Counted from the first letter of the stretch, positions 22,339-32,670 are shown. The stretch: 64,000 nucleotides of DNA from UBA11524 sp963642705 (GCA_963642705.1 CAVIHU010000007.1:1-64000), one strand, 5' to 3'. Translations and numbers: made by a program. The notes: a model not told the origin generated them from the letters alone.

Positions 22339-24564
22339 ATGACTTATACCGACTATGAAGCCATGCCGCTGAGCCAAATGCTTGAGAGAGTGAAGAAGTA
22401 TTACCCCGGCGACGGATATAAGCTGGTGGAAAAAGCCTATTTATTCGCTCAGGAGGCGCACGAGGGACAGCACAGAAAGAACGGTGAGCCCTATTTCACG
22501 CATCCTTCTTTTGTTGCCAGCATTCTGGTGGAGCTGTCGCTTGACCCGCCGACCATTGCCGCAGGGCTGTTGCATGATACGGTGGAGGATTGCAAGGAAA
22601 AGGGCATCACGCTTGACACCATCAGGCAGGAGTTTGGCGAGGAAGTCGCTATGCTGGTGGACGGCGTGACGAAGCTGAACAAGCTTGATTTCGCCGATAA
22701 GGAAGAGGCCCAGGCAGAATCGCTTCGCAAGATGATTCTGGCGATGGGCAAGGATATCCGCGTCGTGCTGATTAAGCTTGCCGACCGCCTGCACAACATG
22801 CTGACGCTCAAGTATCAGCGCGAGGACAGGAAAGTTGCCATCGCCCGTGAAACGCTTGATATTTACGCGCCGATTGCGCATCGTCTGGGTGTGTACGCCA
22901 TCAAGCAGCAGTTGGAGGATCTCTCTCTGCGCTATATCGATCCTGCCGGCTATGAGAATCTCGTGCAGAAGGTTGGGCAGAAACGCAGCGAGCGCGAGGA
23001 AAACATCCGCATGGTGATTGACGAGCTGTCACAGAAGCTCGATGAAATGCATATTCACCATACGATTGACGGCAGACCGAAGCATTTTTACAGCATTTAC
23101 CGCAAAATGGTGCTTCAGAATAAGCCGTTTGAACAGATTTATGACCTCATTGCCATCCGCGTGATTGTTGATTCCGTGCCGGACTGCTATGCGGTGCTCG
23201 GCATTGTCCATACGCTGTGGACACAAATGCCCGGACGATTCAAGGATTATATCTCCGTCCCGAAGGCGAATATGTATCAGTCTCTGCACACGACGGTTGT
23301 CGGCGGCCGCAAGATGCCGTTCCCGTTCGAGGTGCAGATTCGCACGTGGGAAATGCACCGCATCGCGGAATACGGCATTGCTGCGCACTGGCGCTACAAG
23401 GAAGGCGGCGGTTCGGCAAACGATCTCGACTCCAAGCTTTACTGGGTGCGGCAGATTCTGGATTGGCAGAGTGATACGCGCGATTCACGCGAATTCCTCG
23501 ATACGCTCAAGACAGACCTCTTTGCCGAGGAGGTTTTTCTGTTTACTCCCAAGGGCGACGTTATCAGCATGCCCAAGGGCGCGACACCGCTGGACTTCGC
23601 CTACCGGATTCACTCCGCCGTCGGCAACAAGTGCGTGGGCAGCAAAATCAATGGGCGCATTATGCCGCTTGATACGCCGCTGGAGACCGGCGACCGCGTT
23701 GAAATCATCACAAGCGCCGCCTCGAAGGGACCGAGCGCCGACTGGGTGCGCATTTGCAAGACGCCGCAGGCACAGGCGAAAATCCGCGCGTTCCTGAAGA
23801 AGGAGTACCGCGAGGAGAACATCGAGACCGGCCGCAGCATGGTTGAGCGCGAATGCCGCCGACGCGGATTGAATCCGTCGGACATCATCAAGCCCGAATA
23901 CTACGACTCCATCCTCAAAAAATACGGTTTTACAGCGCTGAACGACATTTACAGCGCGGTCGGCTACGGCGGCATGGCATCGGTGTACGTCGTAACGAGG
24001 ATGATCGACGAGCAGCGCGAACAGAATGCGCAGGCTGCCCCCAAGGTGGAGGAGCTTCTTGCCAGGACCGAGGCGCCTCAGCCACAGCGGAAAAACATCG
24101 GCAAGGCGAATCACGGCATCATCATCCCCGGCAACGAGGATATGGACATTCCCGTGCGCTTCGGCAAGTGCTGCACGCCAGTGCCGGGCGATGACATTGT
24201 CGGCTTTATCACACGCGGACGCGGCGTGACGATTCACAAGGCAGACTGCGTGAACGTCCTCCGCGGAGAGCAGGAGCGGCGCGTCGATGTGGCATGGGCA
24301 GCGGATGGCGATACAGGCGCGGGCTTCTGCGTTTCCATCAAGATTGTTGCCTACGACCACTCCAACCTGCTGATTGAGCTGGCGACCATCATTCAGGATG
24401 CAAATGTGCCGATTAAGACGGTCAACACCGAGCTCGATGAAAAGAATCGCATTGCAACCTTCCGATTTGTGCTGGAAGTTCGCTCCAAGGAGCAGATGGA
24501 TACCCTTGTGCGCACCATCCAGCGCAAAACCGATGTCATCGATGTTTTCCGTGTCCAAGGGTGA
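22339..24564 (+). CDS. relA: RelA/SpoT bifunctional (p)ppGpp synthetase/hydrolase
   Basis: This 741-residue stringent-response enzyme makes and degrades (p)ppGpp. The N-terminal HD hydrolase domain has LLHDTVEDC with the metal-binding HD pair and LADRLHNMLTLK. The synthetase domain has RPKHFYSIYRKM and FKDYISVPKANMYQSLHT. TGS (EVFLFTPKGDVISMPKGATPLDFAY) and a C-terminal ACT domain (last 75 residues) follow. Both catalytic halves look intact, so a bifunctional Rel is expected. AAAGGAGG lies upstream of the ATG. The recJ-relA-dtd-MBL-hemZ order is common in Clostridia. Confidence 0.96.
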   Translation: MTYTDYEAMPLSQMLERVKKYYPGDGYKLVEKAYLFAQEAHEGQHRKNGEPYFTHPSFVASILVELSLDPPTIAAGLLHDTVEDCKEKGITLDTIRQEFGEEVAMLVDGVTKLNKLDFADKEEAQAESLRKMILAMGKDIRVVLIKLADRLHNMLTLKYQREDRKVAIARETLDIYAPIAHRLGVYAIKQQLEDLSLRYIDPAGYENLVQKVGQKRSEREENIRMVIDELSQKLDEMHIHHTIDGRPKHFYSIYRKMVLQNKPFEQIYDLIAIRVIVDSVPDCYAVLGIVHTLWTQMPGRFKDYISVPKANMYQSLHTTVVGGRKMPFPFEVQIRTWEMHRIAEYGIAAHWRYKEGGGSANDLDSKLYWVRQILDWQSDTRDSREFLDTLKTDLFAEEVFLFTPKGDVISMPKGATPLDFAYRIHSAVGNKCVGSKINGRIMPLDTPLETGDRVEIITSAASKGPSADWVRICKTPQAQAKIRAFLKKEYREENIETGRSMVERECRRRGLNPSDIIKPEYYDSILKKYGFTALNDIYSAVGYGGMASVYVVTRMIDEQREQNAQAAPKVEELLARTEAPQPQRKNIGKANHGIIIPGNEDMDIPVRFGKCCTPVPGDDIVGFITRGRGVTIHKADCVNVLRGEQERRVDVAWAADGDTGAGFCVSIKIVAYDHSNLLIELATIIQDANVPIKTVNTELDEKNRIATFRFVLEVRSKEQMDTLVRTIQRKTDVIDVFRVQG

Positions 24565-24742
24565 CGGACTTCAGCCGGCTTTCTGCTTCGACTGATTTTC
24601 TATTATTCTGTATTCCGCAGACGCGAAAACCTCTTGCAACATTACAAATTAAGCTGCTTGGATGTGCACTACGAAGAAATCCAGAGATGAAGATCAGCGC
24701 AGTCTGCGTCAGGCAATTCATTAAAGAAAGGACGACCATAGA

Positions 24743-25192
24743 ATGCGCTGCGTGATTCAGCGTGTATCCTCCGCATCTGTAACAGTGGAGGGTACATGCA
24801 TCGGACAAATTCAGCAGGGGCTGATGGTGCTCATCGGCGTCAGTGTCGATGATACCGATCAGGATGTCCGCTATATGGCGGAAAAGGTGCCGCATCTGCG
24901 GATTTTTGAGGATGAAGAAGGAAAGATGAATAAATCTCTCCTTGATATCAGCGGGTCGATTCTGGCAGTCAGCCAGTTCACCCTCTACGGCGATGCCCGC
25001 GGCGGACGACGCCCAAGCTTCATCACCGCTGCACGCCCCGAGGAGGCAAATGCGCGCTATGAACAGCTTGTCAAGGCGTGGCGTGATCGGCAGGTGCATG
25101 TTGAGACAGGGCGATTCCGCGCGGATATGCAGGTTTCGCTCGTCAATGATGGACCTGTTACCATCCTGATGGATTCGGCAAAGCTGTTCTAA
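24743..25192 (+). CDS. dtd: D-aminoacyl-tRNA deacylase
   Basis: Dtd removes D-amino acids mischarged on tRNA. The 149-residue protein starts MRCVIQRVSSASVTVEG and has the two family signatures: SQFTLYGDARGGRRPSF, with the catalytic SQxT, and the C-terminal NDGPVTILMDS with the cross-subunit Gly-Pro pair. The start follows AAAGAAAGG. It sits 178 bases after relA; that gap shows no gene or clear promoter. Confidence 0.96.
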   Translation: MRCVIQRVSSASVTVEGTCIGQIQQGLMVLIGVSVDDTDQDVRYMAEKVPHLRIFEDEEGKMNKSLLDISGSILAVSQFTLYGDARGGRRPSFITAARPEEANARYEQLVKAWRDRQVHVETGRFRADMQVSLVNDGPVTILMDSAKLF

Positions 25193-25210
25193 GCAGAAAG
25201 GAGAATTGCC

Positions 25211-25777
25211 ATGCTGTGCATGAAGGAGCTCACGGTCGGCGCGGTCGGTACCTGCTGCTACATCCTCTATGATGATGCACGCACGGACTGCGTGGTGATT
25301 GACCCGGGTGATGAGCCGGAGCGCATTCGGTCTGCTGCGGACGGTAGAAGCATCGCGATGATTCTCCTGACGCATGGACATTTCGACCATATTGGCGCGG
25401 TTCGAGCACTGAAGGCGGATGACACAGCGATTGTCATCCACCGCGATGACGCGGCTCTGCTAAGCGACCCGATGCTCAACGCGAGCTTTCTTATCGGCAA
25501 GCCGGTCACAGCACCGGATGCGACGCTGCTTGTCAGGGACGGAAGCACGTTATCCGCCGCCGGCATGACGTTTACAGTGCTGCACACGCCGGGACATACG
25601 GCAGGCAGCGTCTGCTATCAGCTCGGCAATAAGCTGTTCACGGGCGATACGCTGTTCCGCTTCGGCTGCGGTCGAACGGATTTGCCGACGGGCAGTAGCG
25701 CGGATATGCGCAGTTCGCTTGAACGCCTTGAGCCGCTCGTCCGCACGATGGAAATTTATCCCGGACATGGAGACTGA
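25211..25777 (+). CDS. Metallo-beta-lactamase-fold hydrolase (YcbL/glyoxalase II-like)
   Basis: The 188-residue enzyme has the full binuclear metal set: THGHFDHIGAV (HxHxDH), HTPGHTAGSVCY, then TGDTLFRFGCGRTDLP with the bridging Asp, and a final YPGHGD His. This is the short glyoxalase II-like family lacking the substrate-binding C-terminal domain, so glutathione thioester hydrolysis is not assured. AAAGGAG lies seven bases before the ATG. Its stop is one base from the hemZ start. Confidence 0.92.
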   Translation: MLCMKELTVGAVGTCCYILYDDARTDCVVIDPGDEPERIRSAADGRSIAMILLTHGHFDHIGAVRALKADDTAIVIHRDDAALLSDPMLNASFLIGKPVTAPDATLLVRDGSTLSAAGMTFTVLHTPGHTAGSVCYQLGNKLFTGDTLFRFGCGRTDLPTGSSADMRSSLERLEPLVRTMEIYPGHGD

Positions 25778-25778
25778 C

Positions 25779-27233
25779 ATGGAGCAGGAGAACCAGCAGA
25801 ACCTGATGGATGATCTCGGCACAATTATGCCGGATTTGATGAACGTTACGCATCTGTTTCAACTGCCGGACAGCGTGTGGGAGGCGCCTGATTACCATTA
25901 CACCGTGCAGGCGGAAAATGGTCAGTTCGTCATCCGATTCACCGGAAAAACGGCGTCAGCGGAAGGCAGAACCGCCATTCCGCCGCGGGAGGATGATGAA
26001 CGCCTTGCGCAGCTGCATCGCAGACGTGCCCTTCGCCGCCTTTGCCGACAAACACTCTACGACCTGTGCCGCAAGGAAACGGGTATTCATCCGCCGTGGG
26101 GAAGCATGACAGGCATCCGTCCGACGCACCTGATGTATGAGGCGCTCGAAAGCGGTCGCACCATGGCGGAGGCGCAGACGTACATTGTCAATCAGTTCGA
26201 CCTTCTCCCCGAGAAGGCGTCGCTGCTGGCAGATATCGTCGCGGTGCAGCAGACGCTTCCCGAGCCGGATGACCGCTGGATGGATGTGTACATCGGCATT
26301 CCCTTCTGTACTACGCGGTGTACGTATTGCTCGTTTTCCAGCGGCGAACTGGGCGATGGGCATCTTGTAGAGCCGTACCTGAATGCGTTGCTTCGGGAAA
26401 TGCATGCCTGTGCGGACCTCATGCGCGATGCCGGCAAGACGCTTCGCGCCGTGTACGTGGGCGGAGGTACGCCGACGTCGCTGGATGAGAAGCAGCTGTC
26501 TATCCTGCTCGATGCCATGATGCGCGATTTCCCAAAGGCGATGGAATACACGGTCGAGGCAGGCCGTCCGGACACGCTGACGATTGGAAAACTCAAAGCC
26601 ATCAAGCAAGCCGGCGTGCAGCGAATCAGCATCAATCCGCAGACGATGAACGACCGGACGCTGCAAATCATCGGGCGTGCCCACACCGCACGTCAGGTGG
26701 AGGAAGCGTATGCTATGGCGCGTGCAGTCGGCATGCACCATATCAACATGGACGTGATTGCCGGATTGCCGGGCGAGAATACAGATGATTTCGCTGTTAC
26801 GATGGACGCGGCGTTTCACTTGAAGCCGGAAAGCCTGACCGTGCATACGCTTGCCATCAAGCGCTCCAGCCGTCTTCATCTGGAAAACGCGTCGCTGCCG
26901 GACAGCGACACCGCATCGCGCATGGTGCAGATGGGGCTTGATACAGCGCATAGCCTCGGCATGAAGCCGTATTATCTCTATCGTCAGAAGTACATGGCGG
27001 GCAATCAGGAGAATGTCGGCTATGCGCTGCCCGGTCATGCCTGTCAGTACAATGTGGATATCATGGAGGAAACAACGCACATTCTCGCGCTGGGCGCAGG
27101 CGGCATTTCGAAGAGGGTTTATCCCGAAGAAGGGCATATCGGGCGTGCGCCGAATGTTTCCAATATTGAGCAGTATATTCAGCGGACAGATGAGATGATT
27201 GCGCGTAAGCGGACGCTGTTCTGCGAAACGTGA
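25779..27233 (+). CDS. hemZ: HemZ-like radical SAM coproporphyrinogen dehydrogenase
   Basis: This 484-residue protein matches HemZ. The radical SAM cluster is Cys-x3-Cys-x2-Cys in GIPFCTTRCTYCSFSS, followed by VGGGTPTSL and INMDVIAGLPGE. A roughly 160-residue N-terminal region precedes the core, as in HemZ and unlike HemN or HemW. Late QKYMAGNQENVGYA is also typical. Oxygen-independent oxidation of coproporphyrinogen is the family name, though the in vivo role is uncertain in organisms without a heme pathway. I use the ATG at 25779, one base after the preceding stop with GGAG nearby. Confidence 0.9.
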   Translation: MEQENQQNLMDDLGTIMPDLMNVTHLFQLPDSVWEAPDYHYTVQAENGQFVIRFTGKTASAEGRTAIPPREDDERLAQLHRRRALRRLCRQTLYDLCRKETGIHPPWGSMTGIRPTHLMYEALESGRTMAEAQTYIVNQFDLLPEKASLLADIVAVQQTLPEPDDRWMDVYIGIPFCTTRCTYCSFSSGELGDGHLVEPYLNALLREMHACADLMRDAGKTLRAVYVGGGTPTSLDEKQLSILLDAMMRDFPKAMEYTVEAGRPDTLTIGKLKAIKQAGVQRISINPQTMNDRTLQIIGRAHTARQVEEAYAMARAVGMHHINMDVIAGLPGENTDDFAVTMDAAFHLKPESLTVHTLAIKRSSRLHLENASLPDSDTASRMVQMGLDTAHSLGMKPYYLYRQKYMAGNQENVGYALPGHACQYNVDIMEETTHILALGAGGISKRVYPEEGHIGRAPNVSNIEQYIQRTDEMIARKRTLFCET

Positions 27234-27246
27234 GCATCGAATCCGC

Positions 27247-27275
27247 TTGCAATTTACGCTATTTGCTGTTACAAT
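27247..27275 (+). promoter_or_regulatory. Promoter of the cyclophilin gene
   Basis: TTGCAA (27247-27252) and TACAAT (27270-27275) are 17 bases apart, 72 bases before the ATG. Confidence 0.7.
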
Positions 27276-27346
27276 AGGCGCAAGGGCATTTTTGTGTCCT
27301 GATTTCCTCAAGGACGAGGAAAATGGTGCTGAAAGGAGTGCTATCT

Positions 27347-27865
27347 ATGGCACAGAATCCTACTTTTGTTATCACCATGGCAGACGGCCGCGAAATGAAG
27401 GGTGAGCTGTATCCAGAAATCGCACCGCAGTCCGTAGGCAATTTTATCGCGCTGGCGAACAGCGGCTTTTATGACGGGCTGATTTTCCATCGCGTGATTC
27501 CTGGCTTCATGATTCAGGGCGGCGACCCCAAGGGCACCGGCATCGGCGGCCCCGGCTATCATATCAAGGGTGAATTTACCATGAACGGCGTCAATAATCC
27601 GCTCAAGCATACGTATGGTGTGCTGTCGATGGCGCGGAGCATGATGCCCGATTCTGCCGGCAGCCAGTTCTTTATCATGACGTCTGACAGCCCGCATCTG
27701 GATGGTCAGTATGCGGCGTTCGGCAAGGTGTTGGAGGGTATGGACGTGGCGGATGCCATCGTGAATGCTAAGCGTGACATGCGCGACAAGCCCCTGGAGC
27801 CTCAGGTGATGAAGTCCATCCGCGTGGAGACGTTCGGACAGACCTATCCATTTGAGCAGATGTGA
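27347..27865 (+). CDS. Cyclophilin-type peptidyl-prolyl isomerase
   Basis: This 172-residue enzyme catalyses cis-trans isomerisation of prolyl bonds during folding. The catalytic block FHRVIPGFMIQGGDP contains the active Arg and Gln, and GSQFFIMTSDSPHLDG and AAFGKVLEGMDV complete the pocket. No signal peptide is seen, so it is cytoplasmic. The start at 27347 follows AAAGGAG; an in-frame ATG at 27323 lacks a site. It has its own promoter and terminator. Confidence 0.95.
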   Translation: MAQNPTFVITMADGREMKGELYPEIAPQSVGNFIALANSGFYDGLIFHRVIPGFMIQGGDPKGTGIGGPGYHIKGEFTMNGVNNPLKHTYGVLSMARSMMPDSAGSQFFIMTSDSPHLDGQYAAFGKVLEGMDVADAIVNAKRDMRDKPLEPQVMKSIRVETFGQTYPFEQM

Positions 27866-27872
27866 ACACGTA

Positions 27873-27917
27873 CAGGCGCAGATGCGGCAGGAGATGGCCG
27901 GACTGCGCCTGTTTTTT
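27873..27917 (+). terminator. Terminator after cyclophilin
   Basis: CAGGCGCAG (27873-27881) pairs with CTGCGCCTG (27903-27911), followed by six T. The stem separates the cyclophilin gene from the U32 peptidase gene. Confidence 0.85.
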
Positions 27918-27956
27918 AGGGCAGCATCGCATTTTCTTGTGAAGGAGGACGCCTGC

Positions 27957-30272
27957 ATGATGGAGAACCTGGCGCCGGCTGGTAACCGTGAAGCCCTTGA
28001 CCGGGCTGTTGCCGGCGGTGCAGACGCGGTTTATCTGGGCTACGCGGCTTATTCGGCGCGCGCGGGCGCGGGCAATTTTGATGAACCGGCGCTGCGCGAG
28101 GCAATCGCGTTTGCGCATCTGCATCATGTGCGCGTCTATGTGACGGTCAATACGCTCATCAAGGACGGCGAACTGTCCGGCGTGCTGGATGTGCTGCGGC
28201 TGCTGAATGAACTGCGTGCGGATGCCGTGCTCGTGCAGGATCTCGGTGTGGCGTCAATGGCACGGGCGTGCTTTCCTGATTTGCCGGTGCATGCCAGCAC
28301 GCAGATGACCATCCACAATGCATCCGGCGTTCGCTTCTGCAAGCAGATGGGCATGACGCGCGTCGTCCTTGCACGGGAATGCAGATTGAGTGAAATCAAA
28401 CTGGCAGCGGCGGAAGGGCTTGAAATCGAGGTGTTCAGCCACGGCGCACAGTGCGTATCGGTTAGCGGCGAGTGCCTGTTTTCCTCTGTTGTCGGGGGAC
28501 GAAGCGGCAATCGCGGGCGATGCGCTCAGCCTTGCCGACTGCAGTACGCCTACCGCGGCAGGACGGCTGCATGGCTGTCACCGCGCGATGCCTGCCTGCG
28601 CAACGATCTGCCGGAGCTCTTCAATGCCGGCGTTGCCTCGCTGAAAATTGAGGGTCGGCTCAAGCGCCCTGAATACGTGGCGACGGTCGCAAACAGCTAC
28701 CGGAATGCAATAGACGCCCTCGAAAACGGCAGCTTCACCCATGCGGATGCAGCGGAAATGGAGGGATTGCGGCAAATTTTCTCGCGCGGCGGCTTTATGC
28801 GCGGCTACGCCATGGGTGCAGAGGACGCAGGCGTCATTGACCAGACACGCGTCAGCCACGGCGGCATTGAAATCGGCAAGGTAGAGCTGGCCGCAGGGAG
28901 TATGGCGCATGTCCGGCTGACGAAAGAGCTCAATGACGGCGACGGACTGCAAATCCGCACGGAACGTGGCGATGCGGAGATGATTTACGCTGGACATGAC
29001 GCGGCGGCAGGGGAGATCGCCGTCGTGCGGCTTCGCCCTGACATTCACGCGCAGAAAGGCGACACGGTTGTGCGCCTGACGAGTGCGAAGCAGCTTGTGT
29101 GGGCGAACAGCCTGATCGTACCCAAAATCAAGGTGTTAATGACGCTGACGGCGCAGCCCGGCGAACAGATGCGGCTGACGATGACGGATGGCGAAGCGAC
29201 CGTGACTGTCACGGGCAATGAAACGCAGACGGCAAGCAAGCGCGCAATGAGCCGTGAAGACGCCGAGCGGAGCCTGTCAAAGCTCAATGATACGCCGTTT
29301 GTGCTTGGCTCTCTGACAGTGCAGTCCGAAAATGCGTTTGTGCCCGTGTCGGCGCTGAATCAGCTTCGGCGCGAGGCGTGCGAACAGCTGATATCAGCAC
29401 GGATTGCAGCCTTTGAACGGCATGACCATGCGGAATTGCCGCTCAAGCCGCTGAAGCTGTCGGAAAATCAGTCGGTGCCGGACATGGTGATTGTCCGGAC
29501 GAGGGAACAGGCAGATGTAATGCAGGGCATGAATGCACGCCTTGTGTGGTATCCGGAGGACTTCCGGATGAACAGCTTGGAGGATAATCTGAACAGCATG
29601 CCAGACGGTATCTGGCTGCAGATGCCGACCGTCTGCGAGGAAAAGACGCTGCAGACGCTGCACGCATTTGCACATGCGCATGCGGACAAGCTCGGCGGAG
29701 TTGTGCTGGGCAGCGTGGGGCAGTTGGGACTCAAGTGGCGTGTGCCGATTGCCGCCGGCAGCGGCATTCCGGTCATGAACCGACGGACAATGGCGATGCT
29801 GCTGGAAATGGGCTGCTGCTTTGTGACGGCAAGCAGCGAGCTGTCCGGCGCGGAGCTGCGGACGCTGCTGCAGGGGAAGCCCCCGGCGGTCGTGCCGGCA
29901 TACGGCAGGGAACAGCTGATGCTGCTGCACCATTGCCCTGCACGAACGTATTTGGGACTTCAGGCGAAGCATGAAAGCTGCAAATTGTGCGATATCGGCT
30001 CTCCGGATGCGCTGGCAGGCACGTCGCTGACCGACCGGCGCGGCGCAGTGTATCCCCTGCTGCGCCAGCGGCTGCCGGAAGGGTGTCTTGTCCGACTGAT
30101 GAACAATCTGCCGACAACGAACATCGAGCGAGCGCGCAAGAGCGGCTATGCATCGCTGTGTGCGCTGTCAACGGAAAATGCGGATGAAACGCAGTTGGTT
30201 AAACGTGCGCTCGAGGGTGAGCATATTGAACGATCGGGTACGGCAAATCACTGGAACCGACCTGTGGAGTAA
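27957..30272 (+). CDS. Peptidase U32 family protein with DUF3656
   Basis: This large U32 protein has about 771 residues. The N-terminal TIM-barrel starts MMENLAPAGNREAL, and the family signature EVFSHGAQCVSVSGECL precedes the cluster-type Cys run GRCAQPCRLQY. Long U32 proteins with a C-terminal DUF3656 region act in 23S rRNA hydroxylation (RlhA) in E. coli, so an RNA-modification role is as likely as a protease role. The start at 27957 has GGAGG about 8 bases upstream; an earlier in-frame ATG lies in the cyclophilin gene. It precedes mutS2 by 20 bases. Confidence 0.92.
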   Translation: MMENLAPAGNREALDRAVAGGADAVYLGYAAYSARAGAGNFDEPALREAIAFAHLHHVRVYVTVNTLIKDGELSGVLDVLRLLNELRADAVLVQDLGVASMARACFPDLPVHASTQMTIHNASGVRFCKQMGMTRVVLARECRLSEIKLAAAEGLEIEVFSHGAQCVSVSGECLFSSVVGGRSGNRGRCAQPCRLQYAYRGRTAAWLSPRDACLRNDLPELFNAGVASLKIEGRLKRPEYVATVANSYRNAIDALENGSFTHADAAEMEGLRQIFSRGGFMRGYAMGAEDAGVIDQTRVSHGGIEIGKVELAAGSMAHVRLTKELNDGDGLQIRTERGDAEMIYAGHDAAAGEIAVVRLRPDIHAQKGDTVVRLTSAKQLVWANSLIVPKIKVLMTLTAQPGEQMRLTMTDGEATVTVTGNETQTASKRAMSREDAERSLSKLNDTPFVLGSLTVQSENAFVPVSALNQLRREACEQLISARIAAFERHDHAELPLKPLKLSENQSVPDMVIVRTREQADVMQGMNARLVWYPEDFRMNSLEDNLNSMPDGIWLQMPTVCEEKTLQTLHAFAHAHADKLGGVVLGSVGQLGLKWRVPIAAGSGIPVMNRRTMAMLLEMGCCFVTASSELSGAELRTLLQGKPPAVVPAYGREQLMLLHHCPARTYLGLQAKHESCKLCDIGSPDALAGTSLTDRRGAVYPLLRQRLPEGCLVRLMNNLPTTNIERARKSGYASLCALSTENADETQLVKRALEGEHIERSGTANHWNRPVE

Positions 30273-30292
30273 GCATATAGGGGACGAAACGA

Positions 30293-32653
30293 ATGATTAA
30301 GGAACGAACGCTGCGGGTGCTTGAATTTACCAAGATTCGCGACCGCCTGGCGGAAAAGGCGCTGACGGACATGGGCAGGGAGCGTTGCGAGGCATTGACG
30401 CCCTCCGACAACCTGCAGGAGATCCTTCAGATGCAGGAGGAGACCGAGGAAGCGACCGTCATCGTGCAATACATCGGCGGTTCGCCGCTCAGCCCGTTCA
30501 CGGACGTGCGAAAAAGCCTGTCGCTGGCGGAAAAGGGTGCGACGCTTTCGCCGAAAGCGCTCATGGAGATTGCGGCGTTGCTTCAGGCAGCGAGGACGGC
30601 GCGGAAATCGCTGGATACGGAGCGCGAAAACACGCCGATGCTCAAGGCTCTTGCTCAGCATCTGTCCACGCTGCGCAATGTCGAGCAGGATATCACCGAC
30701 GCCATCATTTCCGAGGATGAAATCGCCGACCGCGCATCGAATGAACTGGCGAATATCCGCCGTCATCTGCGCGGTGCAAATGATCGGATTAAAGAAAAGC
30801 TGAATCAGATGATCCGCAATACCGCATTTCAGAAGTATTTGCAGGATCCGCTGATCACCATGCGCAACGACCGCTATTGCCTGCCCGTCAAGGCGGAATA
30901 CCGCAGCAGCGTGCCCGGACTGGTGCATGACCAGTCCTCTTCCGGCGCGACGCTCTTTATTGAGCCGATGGCGGCGGTGGAAATGGGCAATGAGCTTAAG
31001 ACGTGGGCAGCAAAGGAACGTCAGGAGATTGAACGCATCCTGTCAGCGCTGTCGGCGGAAGTGGCGCCGTACGCCGATTCGCTCCGTGAAACGGTGGAAA
31101 CGATGGCGGAGCTGGACTTCATCTTCGCGAAGGGATTACTGTCACGTGAGATGAACGCCGTTTCGCCCAAGCTCAATCAAAACGGCTATCTGAATATTAT
31201 CCGCGGTCGTCATCCGCTGCTTGATCCGGAGAAGGTCGTGCCGTCCAATCTGTGGATGGGCAAGGATTTCACGAGCTTGATTATTACCGGCCCGAACACG
31301 GGCGGCAAGACGGTTACGCTCAAGACGGTCGGGCTGCTGACGCTCATGGCGCAGGCTGGCTTGCAGGTGCCGGCAGATCTCGGTACAGAGCTGGCGGTGT
31401 TCACGCAGGTGTTTGCTGATATCGGCGATGAGCAGTCCATCGAGCAGAGCCTGTCAACGTTCTCAGGGCACATGACGACGATCGTATCCATCATGCATGA
31501 GGTGACGCCGTCTGACCTTGTCCTGTTCGATGAGCTGGGCGCAGGCACCGACCCGACCGAAGGCGCAGCACTGGCGCAGGCAATCCTGCAGCGGCTGCTC
31601 AACATTCATGTACGGACGCTGGCAACGACGCATTACAGCGAATTGAAGGCGTTTGCGCTGTCTACGCGCGGTGTCGAAAACGCATCGGTTGAGTTTGATG
31701 TCGAGACGCTCCGCCCAACGTACCGTCTGTCCATCGGCGTGCCGGGCAAATCGAATGCGTTTGAAATCAGCCGACGTCTCGGTCTGCCGGAAAACCTGAT
31801 TGACGATGCAAAGAAGCTGCTGTCAACCGACTCCGTGCGTTTTGAGGATGTCATCGCGAACGCGGAGTACCATCGGCAGGTGGCAGAACGTGAGCGCGAA
31901 ATTGCCCGTCAGGCGAGCATCGAGACGGTCAAGCTGCGCGATGAGGCGGAGAAGCTTCGCAGGCAGATGGAGGATCAGCGCGAAAACACGCTCAAGAAGG
32001 CGAAGGCGGATGCACGCCGCATCATGGAGGACACGCGCCGCGAGTCGGAAAGCATCATTGCCGACCTCAAGCGCATGAAGAAGGAACAGCAGAATCCGGA
32101 TACGCAGATTAACGCGGTTCGCAAGCGCATTGAAAGCAATGTCGACAATCTGTCCGAGGGGCTGCTGGAGAAGGTCGATACGGGACTGCCGCCCAAGGAG
32201 GTTCACAAGGGCGACACGGTTGATATCCTGACTATCGGCAGTCCGGCCACCGTGCTTGGTCCGGTGAACGCGAAAGGCGAGGTCGAGGTGCAGGCAGGCA
32301 TCCTTAAGCTCAAGGTCAACATCACGCAGCTGCGCCTCGTGAAGCAGGAGAAACCCAGGCAGAAGGTCAGCACGGTGCACGTTAAGACCGGCGCGATGGA
32401 GAGAACCGTCCGCATGGAGTGCGATGTGCGCGGTATGACGCTCGATGAAGCCATTATGACGGTCGACCAATATCTGGATCAGGCGGTGCTGGCCGGCATG
32501 GGCGAAGTCAGCATCATTCACGGCAAAGGAACGGGCGTGCTGAGAAGCGGCATTACGAAGCATTTGCACCATCATCCGCATGTCGAAAGCAGCCGCCTCG
32601 GCATCTACGGCGAGGGCGAAACCGGTGTGACGATTGTCACCCTGAAGCACTGA
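30293..32653 (+). CDS. mutS2: MutS2, ATPase/endonuclease
   Basis: MutS2 acts on recombination intermediates and, in Firmicutes, on collided ribosomes. The 786 residues contain the MutS ATPase core with Walker A TGPNTGGKTVTLKTVGL around residue 330, the DELGAGTDPTEGAALA Walker B region and the LATTHYSELKAF switch. A coiled-coil (about 525-605) and a C-terminal Smr nuclease domain follow, with DVRGMTLDEA and VSIIHGKGTGVLR in the last 85 residues. There is no mismatch-recognition domain, which separates it from MutS. It leads into a response regulator gene 17 bases downstream. Confidence 0.96.
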   Translation: MIKERTLRVLEFTKIRDRLAEKALTDMGRERCEALTPSDNLQEILQMQEETEEATVIVQYIGGSPLSPFTDVRKSLSLAEKGATLSPKALMEIAALLQAARTARKSLDTERENTPMLKALAQHLSTLRNVEQDITDAIISEDEIADRASNELANIRRHLRGANDRIKEKLNQMIRNTAFQKYLQDPLITMRNDRYCLPVKAEYRSSVPGLVHDQSSSGATLFIEPMAAVEMGNELKTWAAKERQEIERILSALSAEVAPYADSLRETVETMAELDFIFAKGLLSREMNAVSPKLNQNGYLNIIRGRHPLLDPEKVVPSNLWMGKDFTSLIITGPNTGGKTVTLKTVGLLTLMAQAGLQVPADLGTELAVFTQVFADIGDEQSIEQSLSTFSGHMTTIVSIMHEVTPSDLVLFDELGAGTDPTEGAALAQAILQRLLNIHVRTLATTHYSELKAFALSTRGVENASVEFDVETLRPTYRLSIGVPGKSNAFEISRRLGLPENLIDDAKKLLSTDSVRFEDVIANAEYHRQVAEREREIARQASIETVKLRDEAEKLRRQMEDQRENTLKKAKADARRIMEDTRRESESIIADLKRMKKEQQNPDTQINAVRKRIESNVDNLSEGLLEKVDTGLPPKEVHKGDTVDILTIGSPATVLGPVNAKGEVEVQAGILKLKVNITQLRLVKQEKPRQKVSTVHVKTGAMERTVRMECDVRGMTLDEAIMTVDQYLDQAVLAGMGEVSIIHGKGTGVLRSGITKHLHHHPHVESSRLGIYGEGETGVTIVTLKH

Positions 32654-32670
32654 TATGGGAGAGATAAACA

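Noticed and set aside
24565..24742. Possible small gene between relA and dtd
   Set aside because: Only very short frames without ribosome sites are present.
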